Source of the DNA: Panicum virgatum
Taxonomy: Eukaryota; Streptophyta; Magnoliopsida; Poales; Poaceae
Direction: 5' to 3'
Length of the DNA: 64,000 bases
Assembly: GCF_016808335.1 (NCBI RefSeq)
Contig: NC_053147.1
Span: 22,802,913-22,866,912 of the forward strand
This document shows positions 46,411 to 58,689 of the stretch, in pieces (the first letter of the stretch is position 1; every line of letters begins with the position of its first letter). A program made the translations under genes and the position numbers. The notes beneath the pieces were generated by a model, which saw only the letters and a list, made by a program, of their open reading frames with translations, did not search any database and was not told the origin of the DNA.

Positions 46411-46525
46411 GGTCTTGTTCGGTTAATCCTCCAAATTGAGGGGAATAATTATTCCCCCTACAGATGTAAAGGGGAATAATTAGTTCCTTCCAATCTACTA
46501 CGAACCAGGTTAGCCGAACAGGACC
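46411..46525. mobile_element. Small MITE-like element
   Basis: 115 bp with inverted ends GGTCTTGTTCGGTTAA and TTAGCCGAACAGGACC; the interior has a second inverted pair, GGGGAATAATTATTCCCC. Superfamily not determined. Confidence 0.6.
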
Positions 46526-46570
46526 TTAGTAGGGGAATACAATAGGAAATGGCTAGAGCAGCATATGCTA

Positions 46571-46868
46571 GAGCATCTGCAGCAAATTATTTATCTCTCG
46601 TACCTGTATATTTTCTCTCTCCATCATCAATAATAGTTTTTACATGTTTTGTACGGAGTAGCTAGTGCTGTAGTAGACTACTCAAAATATAGGATGGAGG
46701 AAGGAAACCCCTACATTTAAGTAAGATGGATGTGTGTTTTGGCGATCACTAAAAAAATTTAAATATTGATGATTGAATTGGTAATCTGTTGGAGGATCTC
46801 CTATTACCAAAAGGACACATATTTTTGGTATTGGGGAGAGAGATGAGTAATCTGCTGGAGAAGCTCTA
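46571..46868. mobile_element. MITE-like element, GAGCATCTGCAGCA ends
   Basis: Left GAGCATCTGCAGCAAATTA and right TAATCTGCTGGAGAAGCTC are inverted repeats. A second inner inverted pair, TAATCTGTTGGAGGATCTCC at 46791-46810, suggests internal rearrangement. Confidence 0.45.
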
Positions 46869-49494
46869 TACTACATATTAGATATCCAGTTTCCTATTGA
46901 TATTGTTTTTGCAATTAATTTGCTTGCAATGTATAGGTAAATAATGTACAAATTTTGTTTGCCCGTGACGTCCATAAATTCTGTTTTTTACTCCAGAAAC
47001 TGGTTGTAGCAAATTAATCGCGAAAACAATGCCATGAATAATGTTTCTTTAACCCACATTGTGCATACGTTAATCGTGTCTCTTTCTTTTTAACAACAGG
47101 TTGAATAATTACCACTAGCTCCGGTCCTCATCACGTGCGTGTCCTGCATGCTTCTAACGTCAGCAGAATGTTGACCGGTCACCCGTTTGTGGACGGAGCT
47201 AGCCTTGACGAGCAACTCCCCATTTTTTTTCCTTGAACAAAAAAGAAAAAAAAAGACAATCAAGCTGCAGCACACGGAAGAGCAGTTGCATGTACAAGCA
47301 GCGCCAGTGTGGACGCGGGCACGCAGCCGCGCGCACTGACACGGTACTCGCGCGCTGGCTGGCATGCCTGCAAGGAAAGGAAAGGATGGCGAGAACTTTC
47401 TCCGATCCCTCGGCATCTGTGTGCTAGGCTGCTAGCTGCAAGGTAAACAGTGCACGCCTCTCTCTCGCACAGACGCGCTGTGAGATGGGGAACTAACTGT
47501 TTCAAATCATGAGCCGTATATGCCGTAGCCTAAGCTAAGCTACACCCACGCCGCCACTCGCGCGCACAGGTGATGCCGAGGGATCGGGCGTCCCAGGATC
47601 TCGTCCCGATCGTGGGCGCCCTTTTACGCTCCCTGTTCAATATAATTCGGCTGGTTCCCCGTTCACGGCGCGTTTCTTCTGGTAGTAGTAGTAGTAGTAC
47701 CAAACCACAGATGGGAAGAACAGCCTCGTTCATCGACCGGGTGCGCCGTCCCAGACCCATGCATGATGCTGCTGTCAGCTAGCCGAACCCACGGCCACGG
47801 CACGATCGCCGATCAGAATCTTGTCGCCGCTGTTTAGCGAGCAGATATTCCACGAGGCCCCCATCCATCGCTCTCTGCATCTTGGCCTGATGTGTCGAGG
47901 AGTAGCATCGGCTTCCCCAACATACAGGGCCGGAGGGCCCTGCGTCAGTATGACAAGGAGAGGACTAATCCACCATGATTAGCGAGGACGAGCTCGCCTT
48001 GACCGCCATTAGCACGGCGAGAGGAAAGTGACGGAGGAGCTACTCCTGAATCCATCGTACGTCGCACACCGTGAGCGAGCTCGATCGTATTGATTTCAGG
48101 GCCTGTTTGGCTCCAGGACTTTTTCCAAAAGTCCCTATCACATCAAAAGGAATCTTACTATTTTATATTATTAAATAAAATCTATTTATAAATGTTTTTT
48201 GACAGCTGAGTGCTTTTTCGCGAGACGAATCTAATGAGCCTAATTAATTCATAATTTGCTACAGTGATGCTACAGTAACCATTCGTTAATCATAGATTGA
48301 GATACATCATTAGATTCGTCTCTCAGTTTAGCCCCAGGGTTCTGCAGTTAGTTTTATAATTAATATTTATTTAATACTTCTAAATACTAAAAAGTCCCTG
48401 TGACTTTTTTGAAGTCCCTGTTCCTAAACACCCCCTGAAGCGCGCCACATCAGGGCCTGACATTACCCCCCCCCCTCCCCAACCACCTGCGGATGCGGAG
48501 TGGCCGGATGAAATCCTCCGCCGTGCCATCCCGTTCCGTTCCACGTCCCCAGCCTCCGGCCGATCTTTGTCGTCGATTCCAACAGCTACGCGCAGGCGGA
48601 ACCATTGCCAGCAGCCACCCCCAACTCCACGACGACGACCGCCCCGTTGGCTTGTCGCGGTCGGCGGCGACTGCGACTGCCACCACCCTCGCGTCGAGCT
48701 CCTTGCGCTGGACCACCTGCGGCAGGCCGCCATTAACACGCATGGCGCAAGCCTGGTGAGTACCACAGTGCCTAGCTCTGCGCACACATGCAACCGGGCG
48801 CGTGGTCCAGGCCCGGCGTGATGTCCCCGTGCTCTGTTCGCCCCGTGCGCAGCAGGGCCCAAACGAAACGATCGCCGCCTCGACTCCCAAATCTCCCTCG
48901 ACCGAAAAACAGGTGCATTACAGGTGAAATATTTAACAACGCGAACCCCAGGAGCTCAAGGATTACAGGTGTATTACGGGTACGGGCCGCACCGCGTCCC
49001 GTTCTAGCTAGCTAGAAGAAGAAAACAGCTCGAGCCCACGATCCACGGAGCGCACGCAAAGCGGGCCGGCCGTACACAGAGAAAGCGGCTTAGGTGGCGG
49101 GGCGGCACTGCGGCAGCCTCCTGCTAGGACGCCCGCGCCGCGCGAGTAGAACGCTGCACGCTGCTTTGCGTGGGCGCCCATGATAAAATCCCCAGCGTGC
49201 GTGCTGGAGCCGGAGCCGGATGCTTGGTTGCCGGCCGCTATTATATCAGCTGCCCGGGGGCAGCTGGAGCGCGACGCCGATGTGACGCGGCCACAGTGCT
49301 GGCGACACCGGTCGGGCAAGCAGGCAGGCAGGCTCCTCGCGTTCGCGTTCGCGTCCGCTCATCACCACCACCATCATCACCAATTCACCATCTATCCCCT
49401 CGCGCCCCCCGTGTCCCGCTCGCGCCCCGGCCCCCGGCCGCTTCCGGGTCAGCTGAGGTTGAGCCAAGAGGTCGAGGTCCAGGTGGTTCGGGTG
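46869..49494. other. Intergenic; EPFL upstream region
   Basis: No recognisable gene apart from the Tourist-like element at 48098-48436. A TATA-like ATTATATC lies at about 49230-49240; the following CT/CA-rich 250 bases are a plausible EPFL 5' UTR. Confidence 0.45.
48098..48436. mobile_element. Tourist-like MITE (longer family member)
   Basis: Imperfect inverted ends AGGGCCTGTTTGGCTCCAGG and, in reverse complement, AGGGGGTGTTTAGGAACAGG. Inside is the palindromic pair CGCGAGACGAATCTAATGAG and ATTAGATTCGTCTCTCAG plus CTACAGTGATGCTACAGTAA. No clear TAA duplication. Confidence 0.65.
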
Positions 49495-50907
49495 ATGATG
49501 ATGCCGCCGCCGCTCATGGGGAGGGGGAGGCCGGGGTGGTGGCGGTGGTGGAGGGGGAGGGGGAAGTCCGCGCGGAGCCTCGGCGTCGTCGCCTGCGCCT
49601 TCGCGGTGGCCGCGGCGCTCGTCGTCTCCCTCTGCTTCGTCGGCGGCGCGCTCGCTTCGGGTAAGCTGAGCTACCTCCTTTGTTAACTCTTTGTGAGTTT
49701 GTGTGTGTGTATGTAAAGATAGCTAGCTAGCTTTGGTCATCTTTCGCACAGCAAAATTGTTCATCGCATGTTCTTCTCGGAAGAAGGGGTGAAAAAAGAG
49801 TTACACTTTCTCGTGAGTTCTGCAAAGTATAGACGAAGTACATTGATTCTCGACTTCCTGTTGCATCTTCTCGGTTTTCTTTACAGAGATTCTCGTCTTC
49901 TTGTTGCATTTTTTTCTTTCTCTCTCTTCCATTCCGTCTAGGAGAGCTGGCTGCAGGGACTGGACTACGTACAGATTCAGTTTGCTGAGATAGCTCGAGA
50001 GGAAAACCAGCACTGGATGTAGCGAGCTGCGAGCATGCATGTTCTGCCGGCTGCAGCTTCTCTTTTCTAGCGCAATCTGTACTTGGTGACCACTCATTTT
50101 CAGTCCCTCCTCCGTGAAACAGATCTCCGGAGGAAGACCGAGGAAGCGGCGGCGGCGGCGGCAGGAGCCCATCCCGGTGATGATCAGGCGGTGGCGACCG
50201 AGGTACGTACACGCGTCGATGCTCCCTCGTCCCGTTCCGTTCACGCACAACACGCACGGCACCGCACTGCCGCTGCATCCGGGCCTTCGTACGTGGAAGG
50301 AGCTCCGAAGACCGGCCACCACGACCATCACACGCCCGGCTGCACCGTACGCATCGATCTCCCATGCACAGGTCGTGATCCGCTCGCAACAGGCGCCTCG
50401 CTCCAGTCTGCCGGTCATGATCACCAGCTGGAGCGCAGCACCACCGCGGCGGCGCCGGCAGCCTCACGGCGGCGTGCGTGCGTTCCCTCCCGGCACGCCT
50501 TCCGCGGCGGCGGGTCGCCGCCGGGCGAGTAGTGACCAGGCCATGCCTCGCTGCCCGTACATCGCGTCACTGCTGAGTATTGGGGCAATCAGAACCCTTG
50601 TACTACTAGCTTGTAGGGCAGGGACCATGCTCGGGCTGAAGCTTGATTGAACCGCAGCTTATGTGGTCTTCGTGTGTTGGTGCAGGTGCGGGCGCGGGCG
50701 CGGGAGGCGGTCTACCACTACGGCGGCCGGCGGCGGCTGCTGTCGGGTGGTCCGGGGTCGCACCCGCCGCGGTGCACGTCCAAGTGCGGGAGCTGCAGCC
50801 CCTGCTACCCGGTGCACGTGTCCGTGCCGCGGGGGGTGCTCGTCACCACCGAGTACTACCCGGAGGCGTGGCGCTGCAAGTGCCGGAACCAGCTCTACAT
50901 GCCGTGA
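49495..50907 (+). CDS. EPIDERMAL PATTERNING FACTOR-LIKE secreted peptide, EPFL4/5/6 type
   Basis: Three exons, 49495-49660, 50123-50202 and 50686-50907 (stop TGA 50905-50907), joined by GT-AG introns with matching phases (1, then 0), giving about 155 residues. Exon 1 encodes a signal peptide: a Arg/Trp-rich start, then the hydrophobic run SLGVVACAFAVAAALVVSLC. Exon 2 encodes a charged linker with an Ala run. Exon 3 holds the mature peptide: GSHPPRCTSKCGSCSPCYPV, HVSVP, then EYYPEAWRCKC and the end NQLYMP, with six cysteines in family spacing. The EYYPEAWRCKC end is typical of EPFL4/5/6 (CHALLAH) peptides, ligands of ERECTA-family receptors that control stomata, stem and inflorescence growth. 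Three adjacent ATGs (49495, 49498, 49501) make the exact start uncertain by two residues. The exon 2 acceptor is AACAG at 50118-50122; an earlier TTTCAG would put a stop in frame. Confidence 0.88.
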
Positions 50908-52278
50908 TGACTGAGCGCGCGGCTCGCCGTCGTCACAAGCCCGTCCGGCGCGCGTGAACAACCGCCCCAACAAGGCAAGCGCGAGCAGGAGTCCAGGAGC
51001 AGCCTGAACCACGGCTCCTGCCCGCCCGGCGGTCGCGGCGCCGGCCGCCGGCGTACGCGCTGCGCAGCGCCGGCCGTCCGTGACCTTGGACCGGCGCCGG
51101 CGGGGCGCGCGAGGCGAGGCCGCGCGTGGTGGTGTGGCCTACCGCGGCTGGCCGGGCCAGCCGGCGGGGCAGGGGGCGTCGGGGCGGGCCTGCTGCGGCG
51201 CGTGTCTGCGAGCCGCGCTGCCGTGTAGGTGTAGCGCTTGCGTCGCCATGCCCCGCCGCATCGCTGCGGATCGGGCAGCCCGCCGCGGCCCTACCACGAG
51301 GCGCGCACGCCGCGCCGGCAGGCAGAGGCAAGGCAGAGAGGCAGGGGCGCCGCCCGCCCGTGGTAAAGAAAGCTGCGGCTGTTTTCTCCCCCTGGCGGCA
51401 CTGTTCATATGATTTTGTCCACGCCTTTCTGGCCAGTCCAAAAAAATCATTGTTTTTTTCCTCCTACTCCGCGGTTCCATGATCTCTTGTTACTGACCGA
51501 GTTGCTGTCGCATTCTCACATTACGGAAATTCCTAGCAGAAAAAGGCGGCGATTCCCGTACCGCGCGACACGAGCGGCAGCCCGGCCGTGCATGCATGCA
51601 TGCGCGCAGCTGAGAGCGCGGCGCGTTTGCTGGTGGATCTTACCGGTCGGCAACCACATGCATGGCGATGGCACTGGCACACAGCCACGACCTGCAGGTG
51701 TACAACGCGTGCGGCAGTTTTCAGGCCCCGTCTCGTCAGGAGCCGGCGCCGCGGCCGCAGGCGGGCCGCGGGCTGCTGATGCGTCGTCGCCCGTCGGTCG
51801 ACACAGTGCGTGTGTTCTCTGCAGCTGATGGGGTACAGACGTACGAGTACAGTGGTGGGGGTTGTCCGCGGGGAAGACGACGCGCATCGGCAGTACCCCG
51901 TCTCTCCACAGTGTCTCGCACCCGATTCATGTCTGCGCGGCCGAGATCGACGAGCCGCGAGAAACCCAGGTCGGATAACGTTCGGCCCAAGTAGTTCGCC
52001 GCGCCGCTCACACCGTATTCGAGAGCCCAACTGGTAAGATCACGACAAATCATGGGCCGTGCCGCAAACTGAAACAACAAGTTGAAGCGGTTTGCCCTGA
52101 AGAAAAAAGAACAAGTTCAAGCGGGGCTTCCCCTGAAGAAAAAAAAGAACAAGTTCAAGTGGGTTATAAGATGCGCAAGAGTAATAAATTGTGTTCCCCT
52201 TCTCAGAAAAAGAAAATTGTATTTTCCAAGAGATATGTAGGAGGTCCCAATTGTGCCATCTCATTATTTTTTGACTAA
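50908..52278. other. EPFL 3' flank and intergenic
   Basis: GC-rich to about 52040, with many short overlapping frames and no recognisable protein. The first several hundred bases probably include the EPFL 3' UTR. Confidence 0.5.
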
Positions 52279-54620
52279 CTAGCAAGGTGGCCCGCGCTAA
52301 TAGCGCGAGTAGCTAGTTTTTTATTTAATTTTTTAAAAATATTTACATTGACAGAAGAGATGTATTTTATAATTTATTTACCTCTCATTTGCTCTTGTTG
52401 AATATTATACTACTTGCAGCTTTTTATGCATAGGAGTTCATATCAATCATCACTTTTTATGTTGCTTTATTCTATATTATAGTTGCACATTTTAGTACTT
52501 AAACCTGCAAAATCTAAATTTGAGGATTGAATTCAATTTTGGATCACCTTGAATACGGAGCAAATTGTACATAATTGTATTCATATAAAGTTTTTTTATA
52601 ATTATGAAATATATTTATATGTATTTGATAGTTATGTTTGCCAACAATCTGTAACTTAGATGTTGGAGTTCGATTTGTATCTTGCAATATTTTGATTAAT
52701 ATTTAGCAAAAAAATATCTAGTGTAGTTGTTAGAGCAATTAAGTAGCATCTAGCAGATCTAGACCTGACTCATCATCGCAGCGAAATAAAAATGATCATG
52801 GATTAGACAAAAAAAAGTTATGTTAAAAAATAAGTTGAGGCCTCCTGCTGGCTTTGGTAAATAAATATTATGCAAAACTTATATATATGCGTGCTATGTT
52901 AATGCATATATGTTTTAAATTTTTTATTTAACTGAACTTATTATTATTTTCCCCACTTTGGTTACTGCACAATTTATTGGTTTTTAGCCCATATGACTGC
53001 ATATATTAGTCTACTTTAGAGTTTTGTCATCTCGGTGATAGATAGTTCTATATATATCTTTGTTGTTGTTTCTAACTCTTTTCTTTATTTTTCATTTTCT
53101 CTAGCAATTTTTATTGATTTCTCTGTCTTCTATTTTGTTCCTCGGTATATTTGAAATCGATTAGTGTGTATCGCATCCGATGCATCTAATGGAGAAGTTT
53201 CATGTTTAGTATTGTGCCTTAGAGTTTTTTCTTCTGAGCGAAGAGGAGCATCGACAACGTACATTTGTTTGAATCATTTGATTTTGTACTGTAGGCAATC
53301 GACTTTGAGATAGATTAGCAGGGCTTCAGGCCTGTATCTGTGGCTAAAATAATTTCAGTTGTGGCTTTTTTGATGGAGCAACTTTTTTATGGATATAGAG
53401 CTGTTTTGAAAACCATTCGGTAGAACCGTTTCTTCTATTTTTTTCATGAATATATGAAAGATGTCAAATGTCCAACAGGACATGGCTATAATTTAATATT
53501 TTTCTCATTCTAATGATATTATTTATAGACTAAACCAATAAATTCACTTTTGTCCTTTTCTTTTGCCCTCGTTTTCTCATTTTTTCTGCCTTCTTTTTCT
53601 ATTCTCCTTTTTCTACTTTCCTTACCCGTTCAATCTTGGTGCTTCTTTATCTTTTTATCTTCTCTTTCTCTATACTTCTTTAGAGGTATCGATCACATTT
53701 GTGTTCCATGCCTAGTGTGTACTTATAGAAGATTAGATGGGGATAATAACGTTAATAATTATCTATGCTATTTGATTCCTCACATGACTAACTCCCTGAT
53801 TTTTCCCATACATCTATTTATTTACTTTATTTGCCATGAAACTCAAACTTGGATTTGTATTATTGCATTTGATACTATTTATTTAGCTATATTTCTTCTT
53901 AATATGATTCATAATCACTACACATATCAATAATAATTTTTTTTATTCTAGTTCTTGCATTTATCTATTTATGAATCATATTTGATGCCAATTTTTTTGT
54001 ACTTTTAATTTTTAATTTAGCTATTTGGCTAATAATAATTTTTTGTCGTGTGCCAATGCTAATTTTTTTAATTTTATAAAATTAGCTATTTATTAATCGT
54101 ATTTGATATGAACTCTTGAGTTATTTTGAACCGTTAGATCTAGATCTTCATAAAATCCAACGGTGCAAATTCTTCTCTTTTTTAAATTAATGTGGGAATT
54201 TCTACACCCTCTCGGTGAATGTGGTGGCTTCTTTTAACACTCCTTTAATAATATAATTTTATCTAGTGGTAATGCTATTTTTTAATTTGATAATTCAGAT
54301 TTTTTCCTATTTAGTAATTGTATTCAACATGGACTCTTTGATTAAGCCCTAATTTCCTTATTTTTTAATTCCAAATTAAACTATTTACTAATAGTATTCA
54401 GCATGGACTCTTTGCCATGTCTTAATTTTCCTTAATTTTTTAAATCCGAAATTAGCTATTTATTAATCGTATTTGATATGAACTCTTGAGTTATTTTGAA
54501 CCGTTAGATCTTCATAAAATCCAACGGTGCAAATTCTTCTCTTTTTTAGATTAATGTGGGAATTTCTAGACCCTCTCGGCGAACGTGGTGGCTTCTTTTA
54601 ACACTCCTTTAATAATATAA
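52279..54620 (+). repeat. AT-rich hairpin-headed repeat, unit 1
   Basis: Begins CTAGCAAGGTGG followed by a GC hairpin CCCGCGCTAATAGCGCGAG in otherwise very AT-rich DNA, and ends CTTTTAACACTCCTTTAATA followed by ATATAA. The first about 1.55 kb is collinear with unit 2 at 54621-56170. Near the 3' end a roughly 370 bp block is itself tandemly duplicated, so the terminal TTGAACCGTTAGATCT...AACACTCCTTTAATAATA segment occurs twice (about 54128-54262 and 54495-54620). The frame 53550-53933 is low-complexity and recurs in unit 2, so it is not a host gene. No transposase or polymerase is recognisable; class unknown. Confidence 0.7.
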
Positions 54621-57600
54621 CTAGCAAGGTGGCCCGCGCAAATAGCGCGGGTAGCTAGTTTTTTATTTAATTTTTTAAAAATATTTACATTGACAGAAGA
54701 GATGTATTTTGTAATTTATTTACCTCTCATTTGCTCTTGTTGACTATTATACTACTTGCAGCTTTCTATGCATAGGAGTTCATATCAATCATCACTTTTT
54801 ATGTTGCTTTATTCTATATTATAGTTGCATATTTTAGTATTTAAACCTGCAAAATCTAAATTTGAGGATTGAATTCAATTTTGGATCACCTTGAATATGG
54901 AGCAAATTGTACATAATTATATTCATATAAAGTTTTTTATAATTATGAAATATATTTATATGTATTTGATAGTTATGTTTGCCAACAATCTGTAACTTAG
55001 ATGTTGGAGTTTGATTTGTATCTTGCAATATTTTGATTAATATTTAGCGAAAATATATCTAGTGTAGTTGTTGGAGCACTTAAGTAGCATCTAGTAGATC
55101 TAGATCTGACTCATCATCGGAGCAAAATAAAAATGATCATGGATTAGACAAAAAAAAGTTATGTTAAAAAATAAGTTGAGGTCTCCTGCTGGTTTTGGTA
55201 AATAAATGTTATGGAAAACTTATATATATATATATATATGCATGCTATGTTAATGCATATATGTTTTAAATTTTTTATTTAACCGAACCTATTATTATTT
55301 TTCCCACTTTGGTTACTGCACAATTTATTTGTTTTTAGTCCATACGACTGCATATATTGGTCTACTTTAGAGTTTTGTCATCTCGGTGATAGATAGTTCC
55401 ATATATATCTTTGTTGTTGTTTCTAACTCTTTTCTTTATTTTTCATTTTCTCTAGCAATTTTTATTGATTTCTCTGCCTTCTATTTTGTTCCTCGGTATA
55501 TTTGAAATCGATTAGTGTGTATCGCATCTGATGCATCTAATGGAGAAGTTTCCTGTTTAGTATTGTGCCTCGGGTTTTTTTTCTGAGCGAAGAGGAGCAT
55601 CGACAACGTATATTTATTTGAATCATTTGATTTTGTACCGTAGGCAATCGACTTTGAGATAGATTAGCAGGGCTTCAGGCCTGTATCTGTGGCTAAAATA
55701 ATTTCAGTTGTGGCTTCTTTGATGGAGCAGCTTTTTTATGGATATAGAGCTGCTTTGAAAACCGTTCGGTAGAACCGCTTCTTCTATTTTTTTCATGAAT
55801 ATATGAAAGATGTCAAATGTCCAACAGGACATGGCTATAATTTAATATTTTTCTCATTCTAATGATATTATTTATAGACTAAATCAATAAATTCACTTTT
55901 GTCCTTTTCTTTTGCCCTCATTTTCTCATTTTTCCTGCCTTCTTTTTCTATTCTCCTTTTTCTACTTTCCTTACCCGTTCAATCTTGGTGCTTCTTTATC
56001 TTTTTCTCTTCTCTTTCTCTATACTTCTTTAGAGGTATCGATCACATTTGTGTTCCATGCCTAGTGTGTACTTATAGAAAATTAGACGGGGATAATAATG
56101 TTAATAATTTTCTATGCTATTTGATTCCTCACATGACTAACTCCCGGATTTTTCCCATGCATCTATTTAGATTGAGCTAATAATAGTCACATTTATTTGT
56201 AGGTTTCGGTGCTTTACCCTTTATCCCAGTGATTATTACTTGTATGGAACTATTATATGCCCATAGAATCATAATTCTTTGTTGACCACCATCAGATTAG
56301 TTTGTATAACTAAAGTTGTTCAAGAATATGCAATATTTATGATGATAATTCTTGTTTGGAGAAAGCATTGGTTCTTTAGCGGATATTTCTCTCACATTAA
56401 TTCGTCTGCGTATTCATTGGCCCACACTTACAATCATAATGTGCCAATGGTCTTGCAATAGATTGCAATATGTGAAACTCTGCGCATCATCATTATTTTT
56501 TCGTCCCTATCTTGACGTTTGGTTGCTCCAGAAGAAATGGATTGATTGAGTTCGGCAATGATTTTGAGTAGAATCCAGTGTGCTTCATGCAGCTGCATGT
56601 ATTGCATGACGTTCTTGAGACTCAAAAAGTTGTGATTCGGAATCTCGGGCAAAGACTATGGTCGCTTCGTAGTGCAGGGCGTTCCAAAGATTTTTCAAAG
56701 CAATTATTTCTTTCAATAGTACCAATACAATACAACTATGGTCGTGTTGTCACGCTTATGCTGCTGCCATTTTTTTTGCATCTTTAAGGAAGGTTAATGC
56801 GAGACATAGATGGTAACATGAGTTTTTATGTCATGCGGACCCTGTATTTAACTTTAATTGGATACAGACACTTTTTGGTAGTTTAAAATATTGCATCTCA
56901 TTAAATTGGACATGGACTCTTTTGTCCAATTTAGATCGTTAGATCTTCATTAAATCGAATGGTGTAAATCCTATACACAAATACTATTTAGATCTTCATT
57001 AATTTGGAGTATTTATTAACTTTATTTGCCATGAAACTCAAACTTGGATTTTTATTATTGCATTTGATACTATTTATTTAGCTATTTTTCTTCTTAATAT
57101 GATTCATAATCACTACACATATCAACAATAATTTTTTTATTCTAGTTCTTGCATTTATCTATTTATTAATCATATCCATCTTCGACATCTCTTCACGTCG
57201 GGGCAGTGCCACGACACCGGGGGCACATCGCGTCGGAGGCTCCCTCTGCCAGCCTATTGCCTGCGACCACCGTGCTGCTAGCTACCAGTAGTTGCTAGGA
57301 ATTCAAGTCAACATTATCTCTTTGCAAAGAGGTATTAACAGTCCAGATTAATTCTAAAACATATGTTTTTCCATCAAGCTCACGTATTACCTATGCCCCC
57401 CTCTTCTTCAATCGTCCAGAATGCGTAATCCGTTTGCAAAACTTTTAACAGATACTAACAATATGACATACTAAAAAATTAGTCAACTGACAACAGTTAG
57501 ACAGTCATAGAATAACGTAGGAATTTATATACCCTCTCGACGAACATGGTGGTTTGTTTTAACACTCACTTAATAATATAATAGAATTTATACTTTTCAT

Positions 57601-57998
57601 TTTAAATTTAGCTATTCAGCTAATATTAATTTTTATCTAGTGGTAATGCTATTTTTTTAATTTGATAATTCAGAATTTTCCTATTTAGTAATTGTATTCA
57701 ACATGGACTCTTTGACTAAGCCCTAATTTCCTTATTTTTTTTAATTCCGAATTAAACTATTTACTAATAGTATTCAACATGGACTCTTTGCCATGTCTTA
57801 ATTTTTCTTAATTTTTTAAATCCGAAATTAGCTATTTATTAATCGTATTTGATATGAATTCTTGAGTTAGTTTGAACCGTTAGATCTTTATAAAATCCAA
57901 CGGTGCAAATTCTTCTCTTTTTTAGATTAATGTGGGAATTTCTAAACCCTCTCGGCGAACGTGGTGGCTTCTTTTAACACTCTTTTAATAATATAATA
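54621..57998 (+). repeat. AT-rich hairpin-headed repeat, unit 2
   Basis: Abuts unit 1 directly and begins with the same CTAGCAAGGTGG and a better paired hairpin, CCCGCGCAAATAGCGCGGGT. Compared with unit 1 it carries about 850 extra bases (56167-57017) and a short GC-rich patch at 57180-57300, then ends in the same TTGAACCGTTAGATC... AACACTCTTTTAATAATATA. A partly degraded extra copy of the terminal segment is at about 57510-57590. Confidence 0.7.
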
Positions 57999-58689
57999 GA
58001 TAGATGGAAAAGGTTCTGGTTTCAAACTCCTGCCGTGGAGATGCATCGGTTCGCAATTATTACAAGCACACTCAAACTACATTATATTAATATTATCGAC
58101 CAATACAAAAAAAATGAATGAATATTGAATTGCATAGTTCTAGACTCTAGAAGCTGGCATGCCTCAACTAGCCGTTCCTTTCGGCCATCAATTTGCTAAA
58201 ACGTAGTTAAGAGCTGAAGGTAATGTGACCTCCCAAAAATATTTATGGTCTTTTATTGTTATAAATACAACATCATTTATAAAGACTCAATTTGCCGAGC
58301 ATTCCTGACTGATCGTGGCGTGAAGAAAGGAAATGCGTAGGATCACACGGAACAACAAACCCACCACTCCCGGCTAAGCAGTCCACTACCCCTAAGAAAT
58401 GGCTTTTTTATGTGCCTGCTTGTACTTCCCAAAGCGTTTTGGAGAGCTAAACGATTGAAGCAACATGCAATGTTTGCTGGAAGACAAGCTCCGGATCAAG
58501 TGGCTTTATTAATAACAAACTTTTTAAGGAGAGAAAAAAAAAGAGAAAAGCACAGGCGCCTTTGGCAGTTCAAAACTGGACACCATGGCCCGTTGGGCCA
58601 GAGTGGGGCCCGAGGATCTGATAAAAATACCCCACACGAGCACGGAGCACCGAGGCACCGAGCCGAGCAGCCGCGAAAAAAATCCCACC
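57999..58689. other. Intergenic; CIPK upstream region
   Basis: AT-rich to about 58400, then moving to balanced composition. No gene recognised; the last part is the likely CIPK promoter. Confidence 0.45.

Noticed and set aside
47233..47782. Short frames at 47.2-47.8 kb
   Set aside because: 60-110 codons, no homology I recognise, no supporting splice or promoter context.
53550..53933. 127-codon frame rich in Phe, Leu and Ser, also at 55899
   Set aside because: Lies in the AT-rich tandem repeat and recurs in the second copy; low-complexity CT-rich DNA, not a membrane protein gene.
54621..57998. Helitron call for the AT-rich repeats
   Set aside because: The hairpin is at the start rather than just before a CTRR end, and no TC start, Rep or helicase sequence is visible.
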